Positions 28,535 to 35,561 of a DNA stretch of 42,144 nucleotides are shown here, piece by piece; positions within the stretch are counted from its first letter, which is position 1; every line of letters begins with the position of its first letter. The notes below the pieces were generated by a model, which searched no databases, was not told where the DNA came from, and saw only the letters and a list, made by a program, of their open reading frames with translations. Position numbers and translations under genes: made by a program. Source of the DNA: Bacteroidetes bacterium HGW-Bacteroidetes-21 (GTDB lineage: Bacteria; Bacteroidota; Bacteroidia; Bacteroidales; GWA2-32-17); NCBI GenBank assembly GCA_002840935.1, contig PHDH01000007.1, forward strand, positions 1 through 42,144, written 5' to 3'.

Positions 28535-29923
28535 ATGATGAAATTACTGTCGGTACTGATATTGTTTTTGATCTGCTTTGGACAGCTGGACGCACAGTCT
28601 TTTTATGATACCGAACGGTTGAAAATCAATACCCGCGATTTTAACGAGTTTGGACCTGTAATGCTCGACTCTAGCTTGTATTTTTGTTCCGATCGAAAGA
28701 ATTCATATACCAAAAATGCAGTCGAAAATGAAAGAGTTGTTTACCGTTTTGATGTGTATATGGTGCAGGATACGGCCAAAATGCGTGCAATGGATTTGCC
28801 TTTCGAATTAAACAGTTTTGGAAACGACGGGCCCCTCTGTTTTTCGCCTGATGGGAAAGAACTTTATGTAAGTCAGAACTTTACAGCTAAGCCTGAGGCC
28901 AAGACTATAACGCAGGTTGGGATTTACCAATACAAAAAGCAAGACGAAAAATGGGGCGAAAAAACACCTTTCCGCCACAATAATACCGATTGGAATACCG
29001 GTCACCCTTGCCTGAGTCCCGATGGTAAAACTTTGTATTTTTCGTCCGACAGACCTGGCGGACTGGGCGGATTCGATATTTATTTCTGTCAATTAGAAAA
29101 TGGTGTCTGGAGCGATCCGGTTAATATCGGTTCGCCTGTTAATTCGGCGAAAAACGAAATTACCCCTTTTGCACATACTTCGCAACGTTTGTATTTTGCA
29201 TCAGACCGCGACTCTGTGAACGGCTTCGACATCTATTCTGCCGTGGCCAACGACAACGGGTTTTCGCTACCCGAAAAACTAACGGAGCCGATTAATTCTA
29301 AGTTCAACGATTTTTCGTTTATCTGTAATGCCTCGGGCGAAGCTGGTTTTTTTGCCAGTAACCGGCAGAAATCTGATGATATTTACTCTTTTCGTTCTAC
29401 TTTCCCCGATTTTGAGACCTGCGACAGCATACAGACCAACAATTATTGTTTTACTTTTTTCGAAGAAAACACACGCGATCTGGACAGTTTAGCCTTGACT
29501 TATGAGTGGGATTTTGGCGACACAAAACTACGTAAAAAAGAAGCCGATTATTGTTTTCCCGGCCCTGGCAATTACGATGTAAACCTCAATATTATTGATT
29601 CGGTTACGGGAGAGTTTTACGAAAATCAGGCCAGTTACAACATGGTTATTGAAGATGTGGTTCAACCCGTTATTACAGCACCTGAAGCTATAAAGGCTGG
29701 CATCGAGGTAGTCTTCGATTCCGACAAAAGCAATCTCCCCGATTTCGAAGTACAGGGATATTACTGGCGTTTTAGCGATGGCTTTAAATCCACAGGACCT
29801 CAGGTCTCACACCTTTTCGAAAAACCCGGACAGTATAAGGTGTGGCTGGGTGTAATACTGAAGGACACTGCCAACCAAACAACGCTTAAAAAATGTGTGT
29901 TTGTGGATGTCGTTGTAAAATAA
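28535..29923 (+). CDS. PD40-propeller/PKD exported protein, PorE-like without OmpA domain
   Basis: I start at ATG 28535 (or 28538), one base after the PorP/SprF stop. The longer open frame overlaps the barrel gene, whereas MMKLLSVLILFLICFGQLDAQ is a good signal peptide. The product is about 462 residues. Residues about 30-285 are PD40 blades (CFSPDGKELYVSQ, CLSPDGKTLYFSSDRPGG, RLYFASDRDSVNGFDIY). Residues about 300-462 hold two PKD-like modules (YEWDFGDT, GPGNYDV; YYWRFSDG, PGQYKVWLG). PorE-type proteins in this position usually end in an OmpA peptidoglycan-binding domain; here PKD modules replace it. It ends the adhesin operon and may link the adhesin complex to other envelope parts. Confidence 0.85.
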   Translation: MMKLLSVLILFLICFGQLDAQSFYDTERLKINTRDFNEFGPVMLDSSLYFCSDRKNSYTKNAVENERVVYRFDVYMVQDTAKMRAMDLPFELNSFGNDGPLCFSPDGKELYVSQNFTAKPEAKTITQVGIYQYKKQDEKWGEKTPFRHNNTDWNTGHPCLSPDGKTLYFSSDRPGGLGGFDIYFCQLENGVWSDPVNIGSPVNSAKNEITPFAHTSQRLYFASDRDSVNGFDIYSAVANDNGFSLPEKLTEPINSKFNDFSFICNASGEAGFFASNRQKSDDIYSFRSTFPDFETCDSIQTNNYCFTFFEENTRDLDSLALTYEWDFGDTKLRKKEADYCFPGPGNYDVNLNIIDSVTGEFYENQASYNMVIEDVVQPVITAPEAIKAGIEVVFDSDKSNLPDFEVQGYYWRFSDGFKSTGPQVSHLFEKPGQYKVWLGVILKDTANQTTLKKCVFVDVVVK

Positions 29924-29945
29924 AGATCACTTTCACATTCTGTGG

Positions 29946-30020
29946 TTCGTCCCCCGACGAATCACTTGAATGTAGTCAAAACAGACCCGTCACTCGCTAC
30001 ATGCGAGCAACTGAGTGGGT
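29946..30020. repeat. Cassette-boundary element C: two hairpins at the left edge of the island
   Basis: TTCGTC (29946-29951) pairs with GACGAA (29956-29961). Further on, 29985-30020 is an imperfect palindrome: CTCGC/GCGAG around TACAT, closed by an outer ACCC/GGGT. The sequence TGTAG..GACCCGT...GAGC.A.TGAGTGGG shares its layout with the copies near 30459-30504 and, more loosely, 32065-32100. The stop codon of the 90-residue gene falls at its edge. Confidence 0.55.
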
Positions 30021-30292
30021 TATTCAGCAGAACGGTATTCAGAAAAGTACACATCCATTCCAATTTTACCCATAATTGCCATAGATTTAGAACTAAGAAC
30101 GCCACCCCCACCTGAAGCATCTTTACTTATGTCAAAGCCAATGTCAGCAACATATTTATTTGGCTTTAAAGCCTTCGCTTTTTTCTCCAGCCAAGATTCG
30201 AGTACGTCAATTTGAGTCGGCAAATCCCAAATTCCTTCACACAGCCAATCTACTTTTACAAATGTTTCCTGAATGTATATATTAATTGGCAT
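30020..30292 (-). CDS. Small protein of unknown function in a cassette-like unit
   Basis: The 90-residue product begins MPINIYIQETFVKVDWLCEG and has an amphipathic helix (DVLESWLEKKAKAL), then a strand and a flexible glycine-rich turn (SKDASGGGGVLSS). There is no signal peptide or recognisable motif. The ATG is preceded by AAAGGAAAC at a suitable distance, and the upstream conserved element carries a TACATTTG promoter box on this strand, so I accept it over the overlapping plus-strand frames. Its 3' end runs into a hairpin element that recurs beside other island genes, which is the arrangement of a mobile gene cassette. Confidence 0.6.
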   Translation of the reverse strand: MPINIYIQETFVKVDWLCEGIWDLPTQIDVLESWLEKKAKALKPNKYVADIGFDISKDASGGGGVLSSKSMAIMGKIGMDVYFSEYRSAE

Positions 30293-30326
30293 ATATCTGT
30301 TTCCTTTATAATATTTGCTGTTTTGA

Positions 30327-30517
30327 GTATATAGCGGTATATTTTATGTGCTCTATAATAATTCAAATGTAAAAAAAGTTACTCAAAAAACACAAGAAAG
30401 GACAATGAATTTAATGTCATTTTGTATGTGTTTCACCATATGCCATTATTAGAAAATTTGTAGCATTGGCCCGTTACATATGAAACGTGAGCGAATGAGT
30501 GGGGAATCGTTATAGTA
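30327..30517 (-). repeat. Cassette element A: promoter-bearing intergenic repeat
   Basis: Bases 30327-30412 align nearly throughout with 31926-32012, and 30452-30475 align with 32059-32081, giving a colinear diverged repeat of about 150 bases. On the minus strand it contains TACATTTG (30364-30371) with a TTG 21 bases upstream (30393-30395), a good promoter for the 90-residue gene. The far end has a CGTT/AACG hairpin around 30472-30487, then GAGCGAATGAGTGGGG, and stops just before the stop codon of the next gene. Confidence 0.65.
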
Positions 30518-30814
30518 TTATTTCTTTTCTGTTTTAATAATATGTATTCTTCCGAATCCTTGTTTTGTACTTATAGTAAAATACCAAACATTTTCTAATC
30601 CATTTAAAAGAACTGGTTTTTCTACTGAATCTTTGCTTAAGAGCTCCCTTTTAATTTCATCAATTGTCTTTAATCCCATCTGATCAATTTGCTCACGTTC
30701 CTCTTTAATTTTTTCGATCCAATCCTTAATTGAAGTATCCAGATTACTCGATTGTACCTGAGTCGTGTATGTTCCTCCTCGAAACTCCATAATGTATGTG
30801 AATGTGCTTTTCAT
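30518..30814 (-). CDS. Small protein of unknown function downstream of the nuclease gene
   Basis: The 98-residue product starts MKSTFTYIMEFRGGTYTTQV. It continues with a short tryptophan-containing helix, a charged helical stretch (IEKIKEEREQIDQMG) and a beta-hairpin end (VWYFTISTKQGFGRIHII). It lies 45 bases downstream of the nuclease-like gene on the same strand with no terminator between, so the two probably share one transcript and one cassette. No signal peptide or membrane segment is present. It could be a partner of the nuclease or simply a cassette passenger. Confidence 0.6.
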   Translation of the reverse strand: MKSTFTYIMEFRGGTYTTQVQSSNLDTSIKDWIEKIKEEREQIDQMGLKTIDEIKRELLSKDSVEKPVLLNGLENVWYFTISTKQGFGRIHIIKTEKK

Positions 30815-30859
30815 TTTTTATTTACGACACTGTTTAGATAAATTGTGTTGTAATACAAA

Positions 30860-31855
30860 TTAGGTTTTATTACTTGCTTTTATTAATTTTAACTCATTAA
30901 TTTTTTTCGAAATATCCTCCATCCTCTTTTGTTTTTCTTGCATCCGAAGATCTGTTTTTTCAGATGGTGAGTGAACTTCATTTAGATAATCAAATAGTTT
31001 TTTGAATCCATTATTGGGTTCAGAATATTGAATAACTGCAATTGCTTGTGGACTATATTGTTTTGCAATTACAGAAAGAACAAAACCTATGTCTTTATTA
31101 AAGGATTTCAATTTTTCATTCAAAAAATCCTTACCTCTAGAATTAATAAACTTTGAGAATTTGGAAAGATTAAAGTATTCTAAGTCAGTTCCAATATTCC
31201 CATTTAGTATAATACAATCTTCTTTTGTTCCAACGTCTTCGATATTTGAAGCTTTTTTAATTTCTTCCATTGTCACATTTTCATTTAGGCGATAAAGGTT
31301 GGCTGTGGTAACTATGATTGGAACATTGTAGAAAATAACTTCAGAGGTGGCTAGTAACTCATCTATTTGGTGTTCCATCGCACTAACAATTTTTTCAGCC
31401 ATTGCATAGCTTAATTGGCTAATTGTTTGTGTTATGGTTTTGGGATTTTGTCCCCCAGAAGTAATTTCAATTCCTTTCCCACACAATGCTCCCAGAGGTT
31501 CATAATCGAGGGGAAGAAACTTCTTTTCCTTAGTGAAGTGATCAATTGGATTTAGAAAAGCGTATGATTCAATCTCATTAATGCCACCATAGTTTTCGGG
31601 GATGAATATCCAGTTTGTGGATGGGTCTCTATACTTACATTCGATCATTAGGTCAAAAAAATCACCACCCTTAATATATGAGGCATCAATATCATAGGAG
31701 AATTCATTGATTACCTCATTTTCATCTTCTCTTAAATACGTATATTCATAATTCCCAACGCATCCATTCTCACTGAGCAATTGCATTACTTCATATTCAA
31801 GTGGAATACTTGATTTAAGTAAAAAGTCTTTCCATTTACTATATTCTTTTTTCAT
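30860..31855 (-). CDS. PD-(D/E)XK nuclease-like protein
   Basis: This 331-residue cytoplasmic protein has a restriction-endonuclease-like core near its N-terminus: an early glutamate helix (PLEYEVMQLL), then D57 in SYDIDASYI and the E-x-K pair E72/K74 in FFDLMIECKYRD, the metal-binding set of the PD-(D/E)XK superfamily. The remainder (about 90-290) is alpha/beta with IVTTANLYRL, and the last 35 residues form a charged coiled-coil-like helix. No methylase or specificity subunit adjoins it, so it is not a classical restriction system. It may be a stand-alone defence nuclease or act with the small protein 45 bases downstream. Element B upstream supplies a TACATTTG promoter box. Confidence 0.75.
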   Translation of the reverse strand: MKKEYSKWKDFLLKSSIPLEYEVMQLLSENGCVGNYEYTYLREDENEVINEFSYDIDASYIKGGDFFDLMIECKYRDPSTNWIFIPENYGGINEIESYAFLNPIDHFTKEKKFLPLDYEPLGALCGKGIEITSGGQNPKTITQTISQLSYAMAEKIVSAMEHQIDELLATSEVIFYNVPIIVTTANLYRLNENVTMEEIKKASNIEDVGTKEDCIILNGNIGTDLEYFNLSKFSKFINSRGKDFLNEKLKSFNKDIGFVLSVIAKQYSPQAIAVIQYSEPNNGFKKLFDYLNEVHSPSEKTDLRMQEKQKRMEDISKKINELKLIKASNKT

Positions 31856-31925
31856 TTTCTAATTGTACATTGCGAATGTCTTGTATATAGCTTCATATGA
31901 ATGCATTTCTATTTGCCTATTAGAT

Positions 31926-32100
31926 GTATTTAGCTGTACATTTTATCTGTTCTATCATTTAATCAAATGTAAAATAATTTAATCAAATATTAAAAGAAAG
32001 AACAAGGAATTTTCTTGCATAAAGCCAGGAAGAGTATATTTAGCTAGGTGCCCTAATCGAAAATTGTAGCAATGACCGGTTTTGACAGCTCGCTGAGTAG
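31926..32100 (-). repeat. Cassette element B: second promoter-bearing intergenic repeat
   Basis: This is the diverged partner of element A (31926-32012 with 30327-30412; 32059-32081 with 30452-30475). The minus-strand TACATTTG box at 31964-31971 is exactly conserved, 109 bases before the nuclease gene start, although no TTG lies at the standard distance. Around 32069-32136, CAATGACCGG.. faces ..CCAGTCAGCATTG as a long imperfect inverted repeat. Confidence 0.65.
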
Positions 32101-32150
32101 ATCAACAAAATAGACCAGTCAGCATTGACAATATGTGTGCAAATTAATAG

Positions 32151-32768
32151 CTATATGTTATTAAAGACAATAGGGATTAATTTTTGAAATTCCTTTAATA
32201 GTGGTTTTGCAATTTCTCTCATTTGTGGGTGGGCGGCCTCACTAGTCCGAAGTTTAAAAAAGTGTTTCCATTCTCTCAAGTTCATCGTAACTACAATTTC
32301 TGTTTTTAAAGAATTTGGCAAAACACTCCTAGCTTCTTGAGGACTAGCTCCAAGTGAAATCAACTTGTTATAAGCAATTTCAGACTGAATCAAAGATTCT
32401 TTCCAAATGATAAACTTCTCATCATCCTCATTCCAAAAACAAGGTTTAATAACAGTCAGTTCACTTCCATATTTGCCTTTAGAATAATTACAATATCTTG
32501 TAGATTCTTGAGTATAACTTGCAAGCCTATGCCTAACAATTTCATGCGAAATCCCTCTATCACAAACTATTCGCACAGTTATACTTTGATGTTCAATTAC
32601 TGAAAAATGACCTCTTTCATTAATCATTGACACAAATTCCTCTGCTGAATCATGAGTTATTTGGTTTTCGCTCTTATAGGCGGTTCGACCAGCCTTTTCA
32701 ATCTGTTTAAGAATTAAGTCAGAGTCAATTTTTGACTCTATAGTAAAGTAGGGTTCAATTATTTTCAT
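32151..32768 (-). CDS. thyX: Flavin-dependent thymidylate synthase ThyX
   Basis: The 205-residue protein carries the ThyX signature RHR-x7-S (R79, H80, R81 to S89, within RHRLASYTQESTRY), the upstream SVIEHQSITVRI strand, and a C-terminal MNLREWKHFFKLRTSEAAHPQMREI segment that contributes dUMP-binding residues. ThyX methylates dUMP to dTMP using methylene-tetrahydrofolate with FAD and NADPH. Its ATG overlaps the stop of the metallophosphoesterase-PRTase gene as ATGA, so it is the last gene of the four-gene operon. ThyX in an AT-rich accessory island, coupled to PRTase-like genes, is unusual and suggests a part in that system rather than only housekeeping dTMP supply. Confidence 0.95.
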   Translation of the reverse strand: MKIIEPYFTIESKIDSDLILKQIEKAGRTAYKSENQITHDSAEEFVSMINERGHFSVIEHQSITVRIVCDRGISHEIVRHRLASYTQESTRYCNYSKGKYGSELTVIKPCFWNEDDEKFIIWKESLIQSEIAYNKLISLGASPQEARSVLPNSLKTEIVVTMNLREWKHFFKLRTSEAAHPQMREIAKPLLKEFQKLIPIVFNNI

Positions 32769-34501
32769 TTCTCATCTGTTGAAAAAAGTGGATAAAATAA
32801 GTCCAAACTATGTTTTATTATTGTACAATTCTCAATATTGTCATTATGCTGGCAAAGATTAATCTTTATTTTATTGCATATGCTATGATGGGTAACATTA
32901 TTGTAACTTGAAAATATTTCAGATTCATTTTCGCCTCCACAATAAAAAAGAGAGAATACAAATATATTCTTATTATTAAACATTTCTTTTTTTATTGTAT
33001 CTTTAAGTGAATCTGCCTTAAATAGAAGGTCTTTAATAAGTACAATATTCTTATATTTTCCTTCTTTGATTGTATGTTCGAAATTTGAAAAATCATTATC
33101 TTTTAGATAATCAGGAATAAAACTATAATCACACTCTGGGAAGAGAATTGACAATCTTGCTCCTAAAACATTACCTTCAATTCCTATTCCAATAATTAAG
33201 TCTGGCTTTATATCTATAAAGACTTGAAGAAATTTTAAATAAAATAAATGACTTATTAAATTAATTGATTCCTTATTTGAAATTAAATAATTTATATCTA
33301 TAATACCATGGCTTCTAAAACTCTTTGACCAATGGAAATGGCCCGTTTTGAAAAGTTTGTTTTCTTGAATCAATCTCATTAGCATATCTACATATTCTTC
33401 ATACTGATTGTTTTCTAGTTTACTAATACTTTCCGGTATTAAATCTTTATAATTTTCATTGTTAGATAAAGTTGTGAAATCATTTTTATCTTGGTTTAAG
33501 ACTAAGTCATTTAACACTTCATCGCTGTGTTTTATACAAAGAGTTACTTCATCTAATTCTTCCGAACTGTTATGATGCAGCCAATATGGGTTTTTTGAAT
33601 CAGGTTCTTCATATTCGTAAAACAATACTTTATACTTATGCTTTTGATTTTCTATTGAATGTATAATATTAAACGCATTTTTGATGCTTTTCCCAATTTT
33701 ACAAAAACTACTAACTGAAACATAATATTTATTTCCAGCGGTTTTAATTTCTCCTTTACTTCTAGAACTATGGATATGACCACAAAATGTTGTTGGAAAA
33801 TTACTATTGAGAATAAGAGAAACATCTTCCCAATTCTTAACATTAGCAGACTCATTTTTAAAGTCTTCTGGATTGTGATGCATTACCAGCAATTTGTCAT
33901 AATCATTAAATTTAATATTTGAAAATATGTCCTTAATTTTATTCTCAAGTGATTTAGTTTCAATAAAACCGATATGATCTTTTTTTTGAAAACTCTCTTT
34001 AAAACATGAGTTTATCCCTAGTATTATTAATTTATCTTCATCATCTATAATTGTATCAACTATTGCACTATCGCAAATGAAGTCTTTTTTTGTTTCAAAA
34101 AAATCATGATAAAATTTCTTAAATGATTGAAATTTAATATCATGGTAAAGATATGCTTCTTTTCTATTCGCTTCTGGCATACCATCAAGAGTTTTGCGTA
34201 GTGCACTCCATGTTATATCATGATTACCTGGACATATGAGAATATTTTCTTTCTTAATATTGAATTTTTGTTTTAATTCATTAAGAAAAATCAATACCTC
34301 ATTATACTCTCTCTCTTCCCCTTCATTTGCTATATCTCCAGAAATCAATATGTATTTTAATTTTAGAGAGTTTTTACTCAATCCATTTTCTAACCCCGAA
34401 ATAAAGCGCAACTTATAAGAATCATCATATTTTGAATTTCCTTTTAATTCATAATTTGCTACAAAATGCAAATCTGAAATATGTAAAATGGCATTCTTCA
34501 T
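32765..34501 (-). CDS. Metallophosphoesterase fused to an orotate-PRTase-like domain
   Basis: The 578-residue protein has two parts. Residues 1-300 are a calcineurin-like phosphoesterase with all metal motifs: D10-x-H12 (SDLHF), G55-D56, GNH94-D95, H208/H209 and GH242-x-H244. After an acidic linker, residues about 385-525 resemble orotate phosphoribosyltransferase: TGHFHWSKSFRSHG recalls the OPRTase GHF..L.SG..S segment, PDLIIGIGIEGNVLGARLS recalls the nucleotide-side loop, and NIVLIKDLLFKADSLK lies where the PRPP loop should be but lacks the acidic pair and TTGGS. The PRTase part may therefore bind but not turn over PRPP. It begins 2 bases after the stand-alone PRTase-like gene and overlaps thyX. 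No signal peptide is present. Confidence 0.85.
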   Translation of the reverse strand: MKNAILHISDLHFVANYELKGNSKYDDSYKLRFISGLENGLSKNSLKLKYILISGDIANEGEEREYNEVLIFLNELKQKFNIKKENILICPGNHDITWSALRKTLDGMPEANRKEAYLYHDIKFQSFKKFYHDFFETKKDFICDSAIVDTIIDDEDKLIILGINSCFKESFQKKDHIGFIETKSLENKIKDIFSNIKFNDYDKLLVMHHNPEDFKNESANVKNWEDVSLILNSNFPTTFCGHIHSSRSKGEIKTAGNKYYVSVSSFCKIGKSIKNAFNIIHSIENQKHKYKVLFYEYEEPDSKNPYWLHHNSSEELDEVTLCIKHSDEVLNDLVLNQDKNDFTTLSNNENYKDLIPESISKLENNQYEEYVDMLMRLIQENKLFKTGHFHWSKSFRSHGIIDINYLISNKESINLISHLFYLKFLQVFIDIKPDLIIGIGIEGNVLGARLSILFPECDYSFIPDYLKDNDFSNFEHTIKEGKYKNIVLIKDLLFKADSLKDTIKKEMFNNKNIFVFSLFYCGGENESEIFSSYNNVTHHSICNKIKINLCQHNDNIENCTIIKHSLDLFYPLFSTDEK

Positions 34502-34503
34502 AG

Positions 34504-35559
34504 CTATTTAAATTCAGTTTCGATTTTATATTTAATATCGCCGTTATTCTCTTTTGTTAACTTGAAAAGTGAACAGGTTTCGATTTCTTGCTTTCCTTTA
34601 ATCGCTTCAATTTTGACAATAGAAATATTCCCAATAACAATGGAATTCTCATATTGAATAAGACTTTTGGCAATTTCAATTTCAGTACCCATACATATTA
34701 CATCTGATACGATTAAGTAATTGTTTTGATTATCAAAATTGTTTCTTAAAATTGTTCTATATATTTTATTGATAGGCCCAATATGATCAATATAAGCCAT
34801 GTCAAGTAATGCTAATTTCGAAAGAATAGAAGCGATATAAGCCCCGTTTAAAGATTGAAAGAATAATAAAGTTTTTTTGATGTCTTTTCGATTATAATAT
34901 TCTTTAATAAGATTATCTGAAATAGCTTTTTTACAAAGGAGATATATCCCGAAATAAGTTAAATCCTTTTCTTCAATAAAACGCTTAATGTTTATATAGT
35001 TAGGCAAATATACATTACTAGAATTGCTAAATATTTTTTCATTAGGCTCAAGATATTTTTCTTTTAATCTTTTAATAAAGAGTCTTTGAAAAAGAGTCTT
35101 TATAAAAGAATCATATTCTTGAGTATCTATTTTACTGCATTTATAAAAGATATCAGTATAGGAATTCGTATCATGCTCCTTTATAAAAGCATTATTTTTT
35201 TGTTTGAATGACTTAAGTTTGAGATCTCCATATAACTTCTCGCTAACACGGATCAGAGATATGGAAATTTCTCTTTCAATTACTAAATTAAGGATTAAAT
35301 CAAATTCTGAACTTGCATTGCGAGATTCGTTAATTCTATAGAAATCAAACACAATATGTTTGTATGAAAATTCTTTTGTTTCAATAGCTTGTCTAACTCT
35401 TTCGATTGTATCAATTTTCAATTCAGTTGCAAAATAACCTAGACCAGAATCGCTGGAGATATTTGATTCATAATAATTAAAATTTTGAAAGACTTGTTCA
35501 CAATGAAGAGAAAAGTATATGGTTTCATTTTCTGAAATTGCTGAAAATAGATTTTTCAT
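34504..35559 (-). CDS. Phosphoribosyltransferase-like protein
   Basis: The 351-residue protein ends in a type I PRTase-like domain. LLFFQSLNGAYIASILSKLA (231-250) matches the pyrophosphate-side loop and helix, and YLIVSDVICMGTEIEIA (281-297) matches the PRPP-binding loop, with D286 retained but serine at the first acidic position (S285) and GTE closing the loop. The first 200 residues are mixed alpha/beta with no recognised motif. It could use PRPP on a base or nucleotide, or only sense PRPP. It starts 2 bases after the GHKL ATPase gene and is followed after 2 bases by the phosphoesterase-PRTase fusion, so it must be made in step with both. This family placement rests on motif reading only. 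Confidence 0.7.
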   Translation of the reverse strand: MKNLFSAISENETIYFSLHCEQVFQNFNYYESNISSDSGLGYFATELKIDTIERVRQAIETKEFSYKHIVFDFYRINESRNASSEFDLILNLVIEREISISLIRVSEKLYGDLKLKSFKQKNNAFIKEHDTNSYTDIFYKCSKIDTQEYDSFIKTLFQRLFIKRLKEKYLEPNEKIFSNSSNVYLPNYINIKRFIEEKDLTYFGIYLLCKKAISDNLIKEYYNRKDIKKTLLFFQSLNGAYIASILSKLALLDMAYIDHIGPINKIYRTILRNNFDNQNNYLIVSDVICMGTEIEIAKSLIQYENSIVIGNISIVKIEAIKGKQEIETCSLFKLTKENNGDIKYKIETEFK

Positions 35560-35561
35560 TA

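Noticed and set aside
29985-32136. Canonical integron attC sites
   Set aside because: The core motif RYYYAAC/GTTRRRY could not be placed in any of the three elements by eye, so the cassette idea is kept only as a finding.
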